From Comamonas odontotermitis (lineage in GTDB: Bacteria > Pseudomonadota > Gammaproteobacteria > Burkholderiales > Burkholderiaceae_C), in assembly GCF_014207855.1 (NCBI RefSeq), contig NZ_JACHKZ010000007.1:124001-188000 (forward strand): 64,000 nucleotides of DNA, read 5' to 3'. The notes under the pieces are model-generated. The model was not told the origin of the DNA, made no database searches, and saw only the letters and a program-made list of their open reading frames with translations. The position numbers were made by a program, and so were the translations under genes. Shown here in pieces: positions 1-7,958 of this stretch; position 1 is the first letter of the stretch; each line of letters begins with the position of its first letter.

Positions 1-126
1 AAGACCCTCACGCCCGCCGAGTGGGCGGCGCAATCGGCTTGATACTATTGTTTTGATAGCTGCTGGCGCGCATCTATCATGCGCTAATGGCTGATTCCAT
101 TCAAAACCAGCAGCGAAAGTGCTTCC
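1..126. other. Window edge and intergenic region before hisG
   Basis: The first 42 bases can be read on the plus strand as thirteen codons ending in TGA (residues KTLTPAEWAAQSA), which may be the tail of an upstream gene, but this is too little to identify it. From about 45 to 90 the DNA carries a copy of the short dispersed intergenic repeat seen elsewhere in this window (GATAGCTGCTGGCGCG followed by an imperfect inverted half). Confidence 0.4.
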
Positions 127-786
127 ATGGACAAGAACACCATGATCACCCTGGCCCTCTCCAAGGGCCGCATCTTTGACGAAACCCTGCCCCTGCTGGC
201 CGCCGCTGGCATCGAGGTGCTGGAAGACCCGGAAAAGTCGCGCAAGCTGATTTTTCCCACCACGCAGCCCGATGTGCAGGTGGTGCTGGTGCGCGCCACC
301 GATGTGCCCACCTACGTGCAGTATGGCGGCGCCGATGCCGGTGTGACCGGCAAGGACACCTTGCTGGAGCACGGCGGCAGCGGCCTGTTCCAGCCGTTGG
401 ATCTGCAGATTGCCAAGTGCCGCGTGAGCGTGGCCGTGCGCAACGATTTTGACTACGAGCAGGCCGTCAAGCGGGGCGCCCGCCTGCGCGTGGCCACCAA
501 GTACACCGAGATCGCGCGCGAGTTCTTTGCCAACAAGGGCGTGCACGTCGACCTGATCAAGCTCTACGGCAGCATGGAGCTGGCGCCGCTCACGGGCCTG
601 GCTGACGCCATCGTCGATCTGGTGAGCACCGGCAACACACTCAAGGCCAACAACCTCAAGGAGGTTGAACACATCATCGATATCAGCTCGCATCTGGTAG
701 TCAACCAGGCCGCGCTCAAGCTCAAGCAGCAGCGCCTGCGCCATATCATTGATGTGTTTGCAGCAGGCATTGCCAAAAACAACTGA
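127..786 (+). CDS. hisG: ATP phosphoribosyltransferase, short (HisZ-dependent) form
   Basis: HisG catalyses the first step of histidine synthesis, joining ATP and PRPP to give phosphoribosyl-ATP, in the cytoplasm. The protein starts with the family hallmark [18 protein letters not shown] and has the PRPP-binding segment around [13 protein letters not shown] near residue 160. At 219 residues it is the short form, which lacks the C-terminal regulatory domain and in known cases works only with the HisRS-like partner HisZ, which is not in this window. A second ATG at 142 gives a 214-residue protein that begins exactly at the family's usual [10 protein letters not shown]; neither start has a strong ribosome-binding site. 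hisD follows after about 93 bases, so the two are probably co-transcribed. Confidence 0.97.
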   Translation: MDKNTMITLALSKGRIFDETLPLLAAAGIEVLEDPEKSRKLIFPTTQPDVQVVLVRATDVPTYVQYGGADAGVTGKDTLLEHGGSGLFQPLDLQIAKCRVSVAVRNDFDYEQAVKRGARLRVATKYTEIAREFFANKGVHVDLIKLYGSMELAPLTGLADAIVDLVSTGNTLKANNLKEVEHIIDISSHLVVNQAALKLKQQRLRHIIDVFAAGIAKNN

Positions 787-879
787 TTCCTCTCTCGGCC
801 ATCCGGTCGATTGCCGTCTTCGCTGCATCTCGATGCGCCAGACATGGAAAATGATGGACTTCATACCCTGGTGATTACT

Positions 880-2196
880 ATGGAATTCGTAGCTGCTCCC
901 GCCCGCCTATCAACTGCTAGCGCCACTTTTGAGCATGATTTTGCGCAGCGCCTGCATTGGTCGGCCGATACGGATGCAGCCATCGAGCAGCGTGTGGCAG
1001 ACATCCTGGCTGATGTGCAAAAGCGCGGTGATGCGGCCGTGCTGGAATACACCGCCCGCTTCGACGGCCTGCAGGCCGATGGCATGGCCGCGCTCGAACT
1101 CAGGCAGGACGAACTCAAGGCGGCTTTCGACAGCCTGCCTGCCGGGCAGCGCGAAGCCCTGGAATCGGCTGCACGCCGCGTGCGCAGCTACCACGAGGCG
1201 CAGAAAAAGGCCAACGGCGAAAGCTGGAGCTACCGCGATGAAGACGGCACGCTGCTGGGCCAGAAAGTCACCCCGCTGGACCGCGTGGGCATCTACGTGC
1301 CGGGTGGCAAGGCGGCTTATCCCTCCAGCGTGCTGATGAACGCCATCCCTGCCCATGTGGCGGGCGTGCAGGACATCATCATGGTCGTGCCAACGCCCAA
1401 AGGCGAAAAGAATGCGCTGGTGCTGGCTGCCGCCTATGTGGCGGGAGTGCATCGCGCCTTCACCATCGGCGGCGCCCAGGCAGTGGCAGCGCTGGCCTAC
1501 GGCACCGCCACCATTCCGAAGGTGGACAAGATCACCGGCCCGGGCAATGCCTATGTGGCCAGCGCCAAGAAGCGCGTGTTCGGCATTGTGGGCATCGACA
1601 TGATTGCTGGCCCCTCCGAGATTCTGGTGCTGGCCGACGGTACGACGCCGCCCGAGTGGGTGGCGATGGACCTGTTCAGCCAGGCCGAGCACGACGAACT
1701 GGCGCAGTCCATTCTGCTGTGCCCCGATGCCGCCTACATCGACGCGGTGCAGCGCGAAATCGACCGCCTGCTGCCCGAGATGCCGCGCAAGGCCATCATC
1801 GCCAAGAGCCTGACCGACCGTGGCGCACTGATCCTGACGCGCGATATGGAAGAGGCCTGCGCCATCTCCAACCGCATTGCCCCCGAGCACCTGGAAGTCT
1901 CCAGCAGCGACCCGCACCGTTGGGAGCCACTGCTGCGCCACGCAGGCGCCATCTTCCTGGGCGCCTACACCAGCGAAAGCCTGGGCGACTACTGCGCGGG
2001 CCCCAACCACGTGCTGCCCACCAGCGGCACGGCACGCTTTTCGTCCCCGCTGGGGGTGTACGACTTCCAAAAGCGCTCCAGCATCATTGAAGTGAGCGAA
2101 GCCGGTGCGCAGATTTTGGGCAAAACAGCCGCCGTGCTCGCCTACGGCGAAGGCCTGCAGGGGCACGCCCGCGCGGCGGAGATGCGGCTGAAATAG
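880..2196 (+). CDS. hisD: Histidinol dehydrogenase
   Basis: This zinc enzyme performs the last two oxidations of histidine synthesis, converting histidinol to histidine with two NAD+. The 438-residue product shows family blocks such as [14 protein letters not shown], the NAD-binding stretch [26 protein letters not shown], and the metal and catalytic region [11 protein letters not shown] and RIAPEHLEV. The end has [20 protein letters not shown], also typical. The start at 880 ([12 protein letters not shown]) is chosen because it gives the usual family N-terminus; an in-frame ATG at 844 would add 12 unusual residues. In relatives hisC follows directly, but here six kilobases of accessory genes intervene. 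Confidence 0.97.
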   Translation: MEFVAAPARLSTASATFEHDFAQRLHWSADTDAAIEQRVADILADVQKRGDAAVLEYTARFDGLQADGMAALELRQDELKAAFDSLPAGQREALESAARRVRSYHEAQKKANGESWSYRDEDGTLLGQKVTPLDRVGIYVPGGKAAYPSSVLMNAIPAHVAGVQDIIMVVPTPKGEKNALVLAAAYVAGVHRAFTIGGAQAVAALAYGTATIPKVDKITGPGNAYVASAKKRVFGIVGIDMIAGPSEILVLADGTTPPEWVAMDLFSQAEHDELAQSILLCPDAAYIDAVQREIDRLLPEMPRKAIIAKSLTDRGALILTRDMEEACAISNRIAPEHLEVSSSDPHRWEPLLRHAGAIFLGAYTSESLGDYCAGPNHVLPTSGTARFSSPLGVYDFQKRSSIIEVSEAGAQILGKTAAVLAYGEGLQGHARAAEMRLK

Positions 2197-2240
2197 GCGG
2201 AAGAAATATAGAGATATAGAGGCGGAGGCGGCTGTATAGC

Positions 2241-3308
2241 ATGTTGATCAAATCTGTGGATGATCAGAGCAAGCGCACTGAATTGCTAGAGTCGCTGCAG
2301 CAATCACCGTTGCTGGATGAGGAACAAAAGCGGTGGCTAGAGAAGGAATTACGAATATTGCGTGCTGGCCGCAGCGGTGAGCGTAATGCGGCGCATTACC
2401 TTGACAGGTATTACAAAGACAGCCCGAATTTGGCGGTCATCCATGATCTACGGCTGGAAATGGACGGTGATGTGGCGCAGATCGATCACTTGGTCATTTC
2501 GCGCGGCTTCATGTTCTATCTTTTGGAGACCAAAAGTTTCAGCGGCAATCTCCGCATCAATGAACACGGTGAGTTTGAGGTGTCCTACGGCTCCAAGCGA
2601 TATGGTATCCCGTCACCATTGGAGCAGAGCAAACGACATGAGAAAGTGCTCTCTAAGTGGCTTGAGAGACTTGATATCACAGGACGCTTAGGTAGCAAGC
2701 CGCAATTTTTTCATGTGGTGCTGATCGATCCCAAAGGCACAATCAGTCGCCCAGATGCGGCGAAATTCGATGCAGGTCATGTCATCAAGGCAGACCAATT
2801 CGACACATGGAGATTGCAGCACGTTGAAAAACGTATTTCTATTGGACAAACCTTGACTGCGATGGCGAATCTACGCTCGGGTAACACTGTGCGCGATTGG
2901 GCTGAAAAGCTGGCTCGTCAGCATCGTCCAGCCGATCCATTGAAGCTGCCAGCATTTATGACGCCCAAAACCTCGGCGTCAGCGGCTCCCTTGTCCTATG
3001 GGCCGGTATGCATGGTCTGCCAAACGGCGGTGAGTTCTGCGGTGTTCAACTTTTGCCGTGAAAATGCCAAGCGGTTTGGCGAAAACATCTATTGCATTGA
3101 ACACCAGGGCGCTTTCCCAAAGTTAAAGGCCTCAGTACGTCCCGTGCCTTCTGAAGGGCGTGATGCTCGGCCAGAGCTACCGCGTAAGCGCCTGATTTGC
3201 GCAGATTGTGGTGTAGCCATTTCTCGCTCTGAAGGTGTGTTCTGCTGGAACAATGAGATAAGGTTTGGCGGCGTACAGTATTGTCGTACTCATCAATCCA
3301 ATTATTAA
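2241..3308 (+). CDS. NERD-domain nuclease-like protein with two C-terminal zinc-ligand modules
   Basis: The N-terminal half (about residues 40-170) matches the nuclease-related NERD domain: the block QIDHLVISRGFMFYLLETKSFSG places D82, E96 and K98 in the D-x(n)-E-x-K layout of restriction-like nucleases. The C-terminal third holds two copies of one module, with ligand sets C257, C260, C272, C285, H288 and C320, C323, C335, C348, H351, each with a shared FC-x6-RFG core. These look like duplicated zinc ribbons, possibly nucleic-acid binding. The gene starts 44 bases after hisD on the same strand, so it may ride on the hisGD transcript. Its base composition is visibly more AT-rich than the his genes, which suggests transfer. 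Nuclease activity and substrate are inferred, not shown. Confidence 0.8.
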   Translation: MLIKSVDDQSKRTELLESLQQSPLLDEEQKRWLEKELRILRAGRSGERNAAHYLDRYYKDSPNLAVIHDLRLEMDGDVAQIDHLVISRGFMFYLLETKSFSGNLRINEHGEFEVSYGSKRYGIPSPLEQSKRHEKVLSKWLERLDITGRLGSKPQFFHVVLIDPKGTISRPDAAKFDAGHVIKADQFDTWRLQHVEKRISIGQTLTAMANLRSGNTVRDWAEKLARQHRPADPLKLPAFMTPKTSASAAPLSYGPVCMVCQTAVSSAVFNFCRENAKRFGENIYCIEHQGAFPKLKASVRPVPSEGRDARPELPRKRLICADCGVAISRSEGVFCWNNEIRFGGVQYCRTHQSNY

Positions 3309-3466
3309 TGAGAGCGGCAGAGGCATGAATACTTAAAGTGAAGCTCTCTAAAAAGGAGGGCTTTCAATACTTTTTAGAGTGAGTTTGCGAATGACTTTTG
3401 CATCAAATCCAACAGAAAATTCGCCACCAGCTATGGTTTTGCAATAGATTGATGCTTGTGTTTTTA

Positions 3467-4990
3467 TCAACGCCGCTCGCAGGCCGCAGGCACAAACGCG
3501 CGCCATTGCACCACCAGGGGCTGCTGCTTCTGGGCGCGTGGCCAGGGGATGCTCCAGGTGCCTTCCTTCATCTGCATACCGGGGTAGCTGCCCAGGTCTT
3601 GCAGAACGGCAACCGGCGCTGGCTCGCCGTCTTCGGCGTCTTCCGGCCTCCAGGCCCAGAGCGCACCGTGGCGCTGCACGCGCTCGGCTGTCACCCAAGG
3701 GGTAAAGCGCGGGTCGCCAAAAAGCAGTACCGATGGCTGGCTGGGGGAATTGATCGCAATCAACCCAGCGGTCCATGCATCGCCGGCTACAGTGTCCAGC
3801 GGGCAGGTGGAGAGCTGGTTCCAGGTCTGTTCGGCCTGCTGGGCCAGGGCTGCGGCGGGCCAATCGGATCGCACCGGGCGCTTGCGCCAGTCATGCACGT
3901 AAGCCAGGTACGAGCCCGAGAGCAGGGAGATCAGCACCAGCCACACGGTGATGCCGCGCAGCAGGTAGGGCCGCATGCTGGTGATCCACGCTGCTGGCAG
4001 CAGGCTGGCCGCCAGCAGGCCGGTGAAGGGCCAGATGGGCACGCCCCACATGTCACGCAAGCGCACGCCGGCCAGCAGGCCCACCAGCACCAGCACCAGA
4101 CCGGGGCCCAGGGCGATGAGCAGCAGGTAGCGCGGCTGGCTGCTGTGGATCTGCCAGCGCGATTGCGCAGGCGGCAGTTGTTTGGTGAATCGGGTTCGTG
4201 CCCAGGCGAACAGCAGCACCAGCAGGAGTGGCAGGTGGTTGAGCACCTGGGTCAGCAGAAAGGACAGGGCGCCCATCTGCGGCGACGCGCCGACCTTGGC
4301 GGTGCGCCCCCGCGCATAGGCAAAAGGCAGCCAGTCGTTCTGGTGCAGCCAGAGAACATGCGGGGCAAAGGCGAACGCCATCGCCGCAGTCGCCAGCCAT
4401 GGGCCGGGCTGGCGCAGTACGCTGCGCGCCGGTGTCAGCACGGTGAAAATGGCCAGGCATGCCAGCAGCAGGCCAACGGAGTACTTGCACAGCAGCCCCA
4501 CGCCCGCCATCAGGCCCAGTGCCAGCCACTGGCGCAGCTTGCCGTCTTGCCAGGCAGCCAGGTAGAAGTAGCAGATGCCCGCCCAGAAGGGCATCTGCGC
4601 AATGTTGTGGTTGAACTCCAGCGCAGGCCGGGTGTAGAAAACCACGCCCATGGTCAGCACGGTGCCGATCAGCGCCCGGTCGCGCGAGACGAGGCGGCAG
4701 GCCGTGAGCCACACCAGCCACAGCGTCAGGCCAACGCACAGCTGGCTGAGGATAAAGGGCCCGAAGCGGCCAAACGCCACATAGAACACGTGCAGCGCAA
4801 TGGGTGGCAGTGGCGGGTGCTTGTAGGTGCCCCATTGCCATTCCCGGCCCCAGCCCAGGCTCTCCACAATGTCCAACGGAAAGCTGGGCGCAAGAAAAGG
4901 CGGCACGAGCGACCAGGCCAGCGCATAGATGGCGGCGACCCAGAAAAGGGCGCGCGGCAGAGGGGTGGACGGCAGAGGAGCACGGGTCAT
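3467..4990 (-). CDS. GT-C glycosyltransferase family 39 / ArnT-like membrane protein
   Basis: This is a polytopic membrane protein of about 507 residues. The first periplasmic loop reads DIVESLGWGREWQWGTYKHP followed by PLPP, the layout of the PMT/ArnT family, where acidic residues in that loop serve catalysis and the H-P-P-L motif is conserved. About ten hydrophobic segments follow. Family members move a sugar from a polyprenyl-phosphate donor to lipid A, protein or glycan on the periplasmic face; the substrate here cannot be told. The start at 4990 (MTRAPLPST) is preferred over an upstream in-frame GTG at 5059, which would add a poor leader. It lies on the opposite strand to the his genes and has no sugar-pathway neighbours. 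Confidence 0.8.
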   Translation of the reverse strand: MTRAPLPSTPLPRALFWVAAIYALAWSLVPPFLAPSFPLDIVESLGWGREWQWGTYKHPPLPPIALHVFYVAFGRFGPFILSQLCVGLTLWLVWLTACRLVSRDRALIGTVLTMGVVFYTRPALEFNHNIAQMPFWAGICYFYLAAWQDGKLRQWLALGLMAGVGLLCKYSVGLLLACLAIFTVLTPARSVLRQPGPWLATAAMAFAFAPHVLWLHQNDWLPFAYARGRTAKVGASPQMGALSFLLTQVLNHLPLLLVLLFAWARTRFTKQLPPAQSRWQIHSSQPRYLLLIALGPGLVLVLVGLLAGVRLRDMWGVPIWPFTGLLAASLLPAAWITSMRPYLLRGITVWLVLISLLSGSYLAYVHDWRKRPVRSDWPAAALAQQAEQTWNQLSTCPLDTVAGDAWTAGLIAINSPSQPSVLLFGDPRFTPWVTAERVQRHGALWAWRPEDAEDGEPAPVAVLQDLGSYPGMQMKEGTWSIPWPRAQKQQPLVVQWRAFVPAACERR

Positions 4991-5321
4991 GAGCGATGAA
5001 AAAAGATCAGATGGCTTACAGGCGGTGATGCAGGGGCACACTGTAAACGCTGCGGACACGGGTAGCGGGCAGTATTGGCAGCGATTGCAGGCGGCGGGGC
5101 TATCGGTTATTGCTGAGACCCGCTGCTCAATCCTTGATACGCCGTTGCTCGGTGGGGGCGCCTAGCTGGGAGCGCCAAGCCGGGGGCGCCAAGCCTTGTC
5201 GTACGCCTGTGCTGCCTGCGGCTTCGCCTAGCGCGGCCCGGCCTAACGCGGCCCGGCCTAGCGCCTGTTAGCATTCATTATGTTGAGTCGTATCTCATGC
5301 GATAGTGAGCGCATGGAGATC
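4991..5321. other. Intergenic region with short tandem repeats
   Basis: No convincing gene is seen here. A 58-codon plus-strand frame from 4989 to 5165 (MSDEKRSDGLQAVMQ...) shares its start region with the glycosyltransferase start on the other strand and is not recognisable. The stretch contains two small tandem repeats: a 14-bp unit (GGGAGCGCCAAGCC, then GGGGGCGCCAAGCC) at 5168-5195, and a 13-bp unit GCGGCCCGGCCTA spaced 15 bp apart at 5233-5260. The region just after them leads into the IS3 remnant. Confidence 0.6.
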
Positions 5322-5447
5322 TCAGCGGCCCCGCTCAAGCACTGACTGCCGCGCCAATGTGGCCAGCGTCTTGTCACCACGAATGGCAGCCAGTGCCATC
5401 TTGGCCTCGAAGGCCGCTGCGTGTGTGCGGCGAGGTCTTCTGCTCAT
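5322..5447 (-). pseudogene. Truncated IS3-family OrfA (transposase helix-turn-helix subunit) remnant
   Basis: Reading leftwards from an ATG at 5447, preceded by a good ribosome-binding site (GATAGGAGTAGAG), the frame gives MSRRPRRTHAAAFEAKMALA then AIRGDKTLATLARQ before running into unrelated codons and a stop at 5322. The first 34 residues match the start of IS3-family OrfA proteins (the pattern RRxHxxxFKAKVALAAIKGDKTLAELA), the first helices of the transposase DNA-binding domain. Only 41 residues remain of the roughly 90 expected and no OrfB is present, so this is the decayed end of an insertion sequence. It lies just downstream of the putative effector gene and marks past mobility in this spot. 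Confidence 0.75.
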
Positions 5448-5533
5448 CTCTACTCCTATCGTCACGGGCGATGTCCTCGCCCTGGGGAGCAGTTTTCACA
5501 CTCATCGGCCTGTTCAGATTTCCAGGATCACTT

Positions 5534-6280
5534 CTAGTAATATCTGCCGCTTGAGTAATCCATGTGATCGTCCGAGGAAGACTCGCTGCCCCTCCGGGAA
5601 GACTCGCTGCCCCTCCGGGAATACTCGCCGCCCCTCCGGGGAGACTCGCTGCCGGTCGGGGAACGGCTGTAAAACACATGATAATTTGCTCCTCCCTGCT
5701 GGCTGAGGTAAGCGTTGACCTCCTCACGAGAACTAGCTGAATATCTGCTGTTGATTTGCCGGTCGTCAAACTCCAAGCTATTGCTCCCGCGAGTAGCTGC
5801 AACGAGGTGCCCGATGCCGCTTTCACGTTCTATACCGATTGCGAATCGCTTCCCTTCACGAAATCCTGAGACAGTCTCTATCAGTTCGTCGGTCGAGCCG
5901 CTGGAACGATAATTTGTGTTACGGCCTGTAAGCTTTTGGAAGGCGTTGGCGAAATCTTCTCGCGACATGCCGTTTTCGTTAATGTAATTCGCCTCTTGCC
6001 GTGATAGCCCTAACCGCTCGCAGACTTCCTCCTTGCTACACCCTGCTTTAGCAGCAAGGGTGTGCAGTCCACAGTCATTCTGAGTTCCGTAGTGGTAGGG
6101 ATCCATACCCATCCGGGCATTCGTTGGCTTGGTTGGCCGATTTCGAGCAATGGTGGAGAGTCCGGCCAGTGGTCCTGATGACCGGGGCGGCGTGCAATTG
6201 CTACGTTGGGTTGATGCGTCCAGCCGATTTTCGGACGAGGTACTGGCGATGGCGTTGCTGCGGTTAGGAGAGATTTTCAT
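5534..6280 (-). CDS. Ser-rich protein with papain-like Cys-His-Asp pattern; putative secreted toxin or effector
   Basis: This 248-residue product is not recognised as a named family. Residues 1-55 are rich in Ser, Thr, Asn, Arg and Pro (MKISPNRSNAIASTSS...), with no hydrophobic signal peptide, like the unfolded leaders of type III effectors. The middle has NDCGLHTLAAKAG with C70 at a helix start, then GIGHLVAATRG with H158, then LEFDDRQ with D172/D173. The order Cys-His-Asp, with D-x-Q after the histidine strand, fits papain-fold toxin domains. The tail repeats RRGSES heptads four times and ends in acidic and tyrosine residues. GC is clearly lower than in flanking genes. The start at 6280 is chosen over an upstream in-frame start at 6370. 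No immunity gene or secretion genes are adjacent. Enzymatic role is inference. Confidence 0.6.
   Translation of the reverse strand: MKISPNRSNAIASTSSENRLDASTQRSNCTPPRSSGPLAGLSTIARNRPTKPTNARMGMDPYHYGTQNDCGLHTLAAKAGCSKEEVCERLGLSRQEANYINENGMSREDFANAFQKLTGRNTNYRSSGSTDELIETVSGFREGKRFAIGIERESGIGHLVAATRGSNSLEFDDRQINSRYSASSREEVNAYLSQQGGANYHVFYSRSPTGSESPRRGGEYSRRGSESSRRGSESSSDDHMDYSSGRYY
5577..5660 (-). repeat. Four tandem 21-bp units coding a heptad tail
   Basis: Four consecutive 21-bp units lie at 5577-5597, 5598-5618, 5619-5639 and 5640-5660. The first two are identical and the others differ at a few bases. Because 21 is a multiple of three, the array keeps frame and encodes RRGSESS-like heptads at the C-terminus of the putative effector. 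Such arrays change copy number by slippage. Confidence 0.9.
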
Positions 6281-6699
6281 AATGGCCCTGTGAATTATTA
6301 GCCGATCAGAGCGCACCCTACAACGTTCCGTGGGTTGCGCCTCACACAGAGCATGAGTGGCCAGAAGCACATCGGTGGGTGCATTGCCGAAGCACTGAAT
6401 CGTGAAGCGAAACTTCAGTGGGATAAATCTTTTACAACGACTGTTGAAGAGAGCTCTGATATCACCCGCGCGTCCGCCGAAGCGTTTGTGGCCTGATATG
6501 CACCAGGCTCACGCTTGGGCGATTTGGCCAACTTTGAGCACTGGCTCTCAGGTTTTGGACATTGCTGCATGCAAGGGCGGTGGCCAGCTGGCAGTCGGCG
6601 AAGTGCCAAATTGGGTGTTCAGTCCTGGCCTGACGCGGCTTGGCGCGGCGCCTCGTCTTCATCGCAAATCTACGATCTGCTGGGTTGTGTTGTTGGCCC
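6281..6699. other. Intergenic DNA upstream of the putative effector
   Basis: This stretch is between the effector start and the repeat element. A 47-codon frame from 6353 to 6496 (MSGQKHIGGCIAEALNREAK...) has no recognisable relatives by eye and could be a gene fragment. I see no clear promoter box or RNA gene. Confidence 0.5.
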
Positions 6700-6967
6700 T
6701 AAGAACCTGTTTGCGATCTCCTCGCGCCGCGACAGTGATTTTCGGGGCGCCCGGCTAGGGATGGGCTGCAACAACGCAGACCGCCCCTGACCGGGCGTCC
6801 CTGACCGGGCGTCCCCAAACCCACTGTCCCTCCGGGTTGGAGTGAAATCGGGCGATTTCTGCGCGCTCGCCCTTGCTTGCACCCCGGTGCAAGCTGCGGC
6901 CCATCGCTTCGAACTCATCCCGATTGCACTCCAACGCGGGTGCGTAGAGATCGTAAACACGTTCTTA
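6700..6967. mobile_element. 268-bp MITE-like element with 21-bp terminal inverted repeats
   Basis: The left end at 6700-6720 (TAAGAACCTGTTTGCGATC...) and the right end at 6947-6967, read on the opposite strand (TAAGAACGTGTTTACGATC...), match at 19 of 21 positions. Inside lie a second inverted pair (TTGGAGTGAAATCGGG at 6837-6852 and its complement with one mismatch at 6919-6934), a perfect 9-bp hairpin around 6874-6893 (GCTTGCACC / GGTGCAAGC), and a 14-bp tandem duplication at 6787-6814. No transposase is encoded. The right terminal TTA is the stop codon of the sirtuin gene. A third copy of the terminus lies at the end of hisH (11224-11244). Confidence 0.7.
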
Positions 6968-7837
6968 TAAGCCGTGGCTGCCAACAGGTGCTTTGAGCGC
7001 GGCAGACAGCTGGGCGAGGGATTCATCGCAAGGCGCGCGCAGCTTGAAGTCCAGCTCGGCATCGGCCCGCGTGGCCCCCAGGTTGATGGCTGCCACCGGC
7101 AAGCCCAGTTGCTTGGCCGCATGCACGAAGCGCAGGCCCGAATAGACCATGAGCGAGCTGCCGATCACCAGCAGGGCGCGGCTGGCGCTCAGTTGCTCCA
7201 GCGCATACTGCTTGCGGGCAAGGGGCACATTCTCGCCGTAAAACACCACATGGGGCTTGAGAATGCCGCCGCACACCGGGCAGGGGGGGACCGAAAAGGC
7301 CGAAAAATCCACGCCGCTCAGGTCGGCGTCACCATCGGGCGCGACAGGCGCGTTGTGGTGGTGCCAGTTTGGGTTGGCTGCTACCAGTGCATGCTGAAAG
7401 GTGGCGCGGGCGCTGGTAGTGCCGCAGCCCATGCAGATGACCTCGTCCAGGCGGCCATGCAGATCCACCACGTTGCGGCTGCCTGCCTGCTGGTGCAGGC
7501 CGTCGACATTCTGCGTGATGGTGGCTTGCACAAAGCCCGCCTGCTCCAACTGAGCCAGCGCACGGTGCGCAAGATTGGGCCGAGCCTGTGAAAATACGGG
7601 CCAGCCTGCCAGGCTGCGCGCCCAGTAGCGCTGGCGCGTGGCGGCGTGCGCCATGAAATCCTGAAAATTGACCGGGGCGGGGCGTTTCCATGCGCCATGC
7701 TCGTCGCGGTAGTCGGGGATTCCGCTGCCGGTGCTGATGCCGGCGCCGGTGAGCACCGTCCAGCGATGGTGGCGTGCCAGCACGGCAGTCAAATCCTGCA
7801 GCGTGCAGGAGGAGAGTGTGGAGGAGGTGGTGGACAT
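6965..7837 (-). CDS. NAD-dependent protein deacylase, Sir2 family (sirtuin)
   Basis: Sirtuins remove acyl groups from protein lysines, using NAD+ and releasing nicotinamide. The 290-residue product has the NAD-binding motif TGAGISTGSGIPDYR (about 30-44), TQNVDGLH (109-115), the catalytic histidine H127 in VVDLHGRLDE, and four zinc cysteines C135, C138, C186, C189 in two C-x2-C pairs. The GSSLMVYSGLRFV segment near the end is the usual ribose-binding block. It resembles class II (SIRT4-like) enzymes. The gene is divergent from vapBC across 121 bases. Its TAA stop lies within the terminal inverted repeat of the MITE-like element, so the last codons may be affected by that insertion. Confidence 0.9.
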   Translation of the reverse strand: MSTTSSTLSSCTLQDLTAVLARHHRWTVLTGAGISTGSGIPDYRDEHGAWKRPAPVNFQDFMAHAATRQRYWARSLAGWPVFSQARPNLAHRALAQLEQAGFVQATITQNVDGLHQQAGSRNVVDLHGRLDEVICMGCGTTSARATFQHALVAANPNWHHHNAPVAPDGDADLSGVDFSAFSVPPCPVCGGILKPHVVFYGENVPLARKQYALEQLSASRALLVIGSSLMVYSGLRFVHAAKQLGLPVAAINLGATRADAELDFKLRAPCDESLAQLSAALKAPVGSHGL

Positions 7838-7915
7838 AGAAGGCGCTACGAATGGCCGCCATCATGGCATGGCCCGAAAGCCTGGGTGCAGGGGTTGGTG
7901 GGGCGGCATTGCAAT

Positions 7916-7946
7916 ACACGAATTTCGTGTTGCACGAAATTCGTGT
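7916..7946. promoter_or_regulatory. Perfect 14-bp inverted repeat, likely VapB(C) operator
   Basis: The arm ACACGAATTTCGTG (7916-7929) and its exact complement CACGAAATTCGTGT (7933-7946) flank a 3-base spacer, 12 bases before the vapB start. Each arm is itself close to palindromic (CACGAATTTCGTG and CACGAAATTCGTG), so the site offers two neighbouring two-fold half-sites, as expected for binding of two RHH antitoxin dimers. It may also influence the divergent sirtuin gene. Confidence 0.75.
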
Positions 7947-7958
7947 AAACTTTGGGCC

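Noticed and set aside
4989..5165. 58-codon plus-strand frame MSDEKRSDGLQAVMQ...
   Set aside because: It shares its start region with the glycosyltransferase start on the other strand, has no recognisable motif and no clear ribosome-binding site.
6353..6496. 47-codon frame MSGQKHIGGCIAEALNREAK...
   Set aside because: It could be a gene fragment but there is no family motif, ribosome-binding site or coupling to neighbours.
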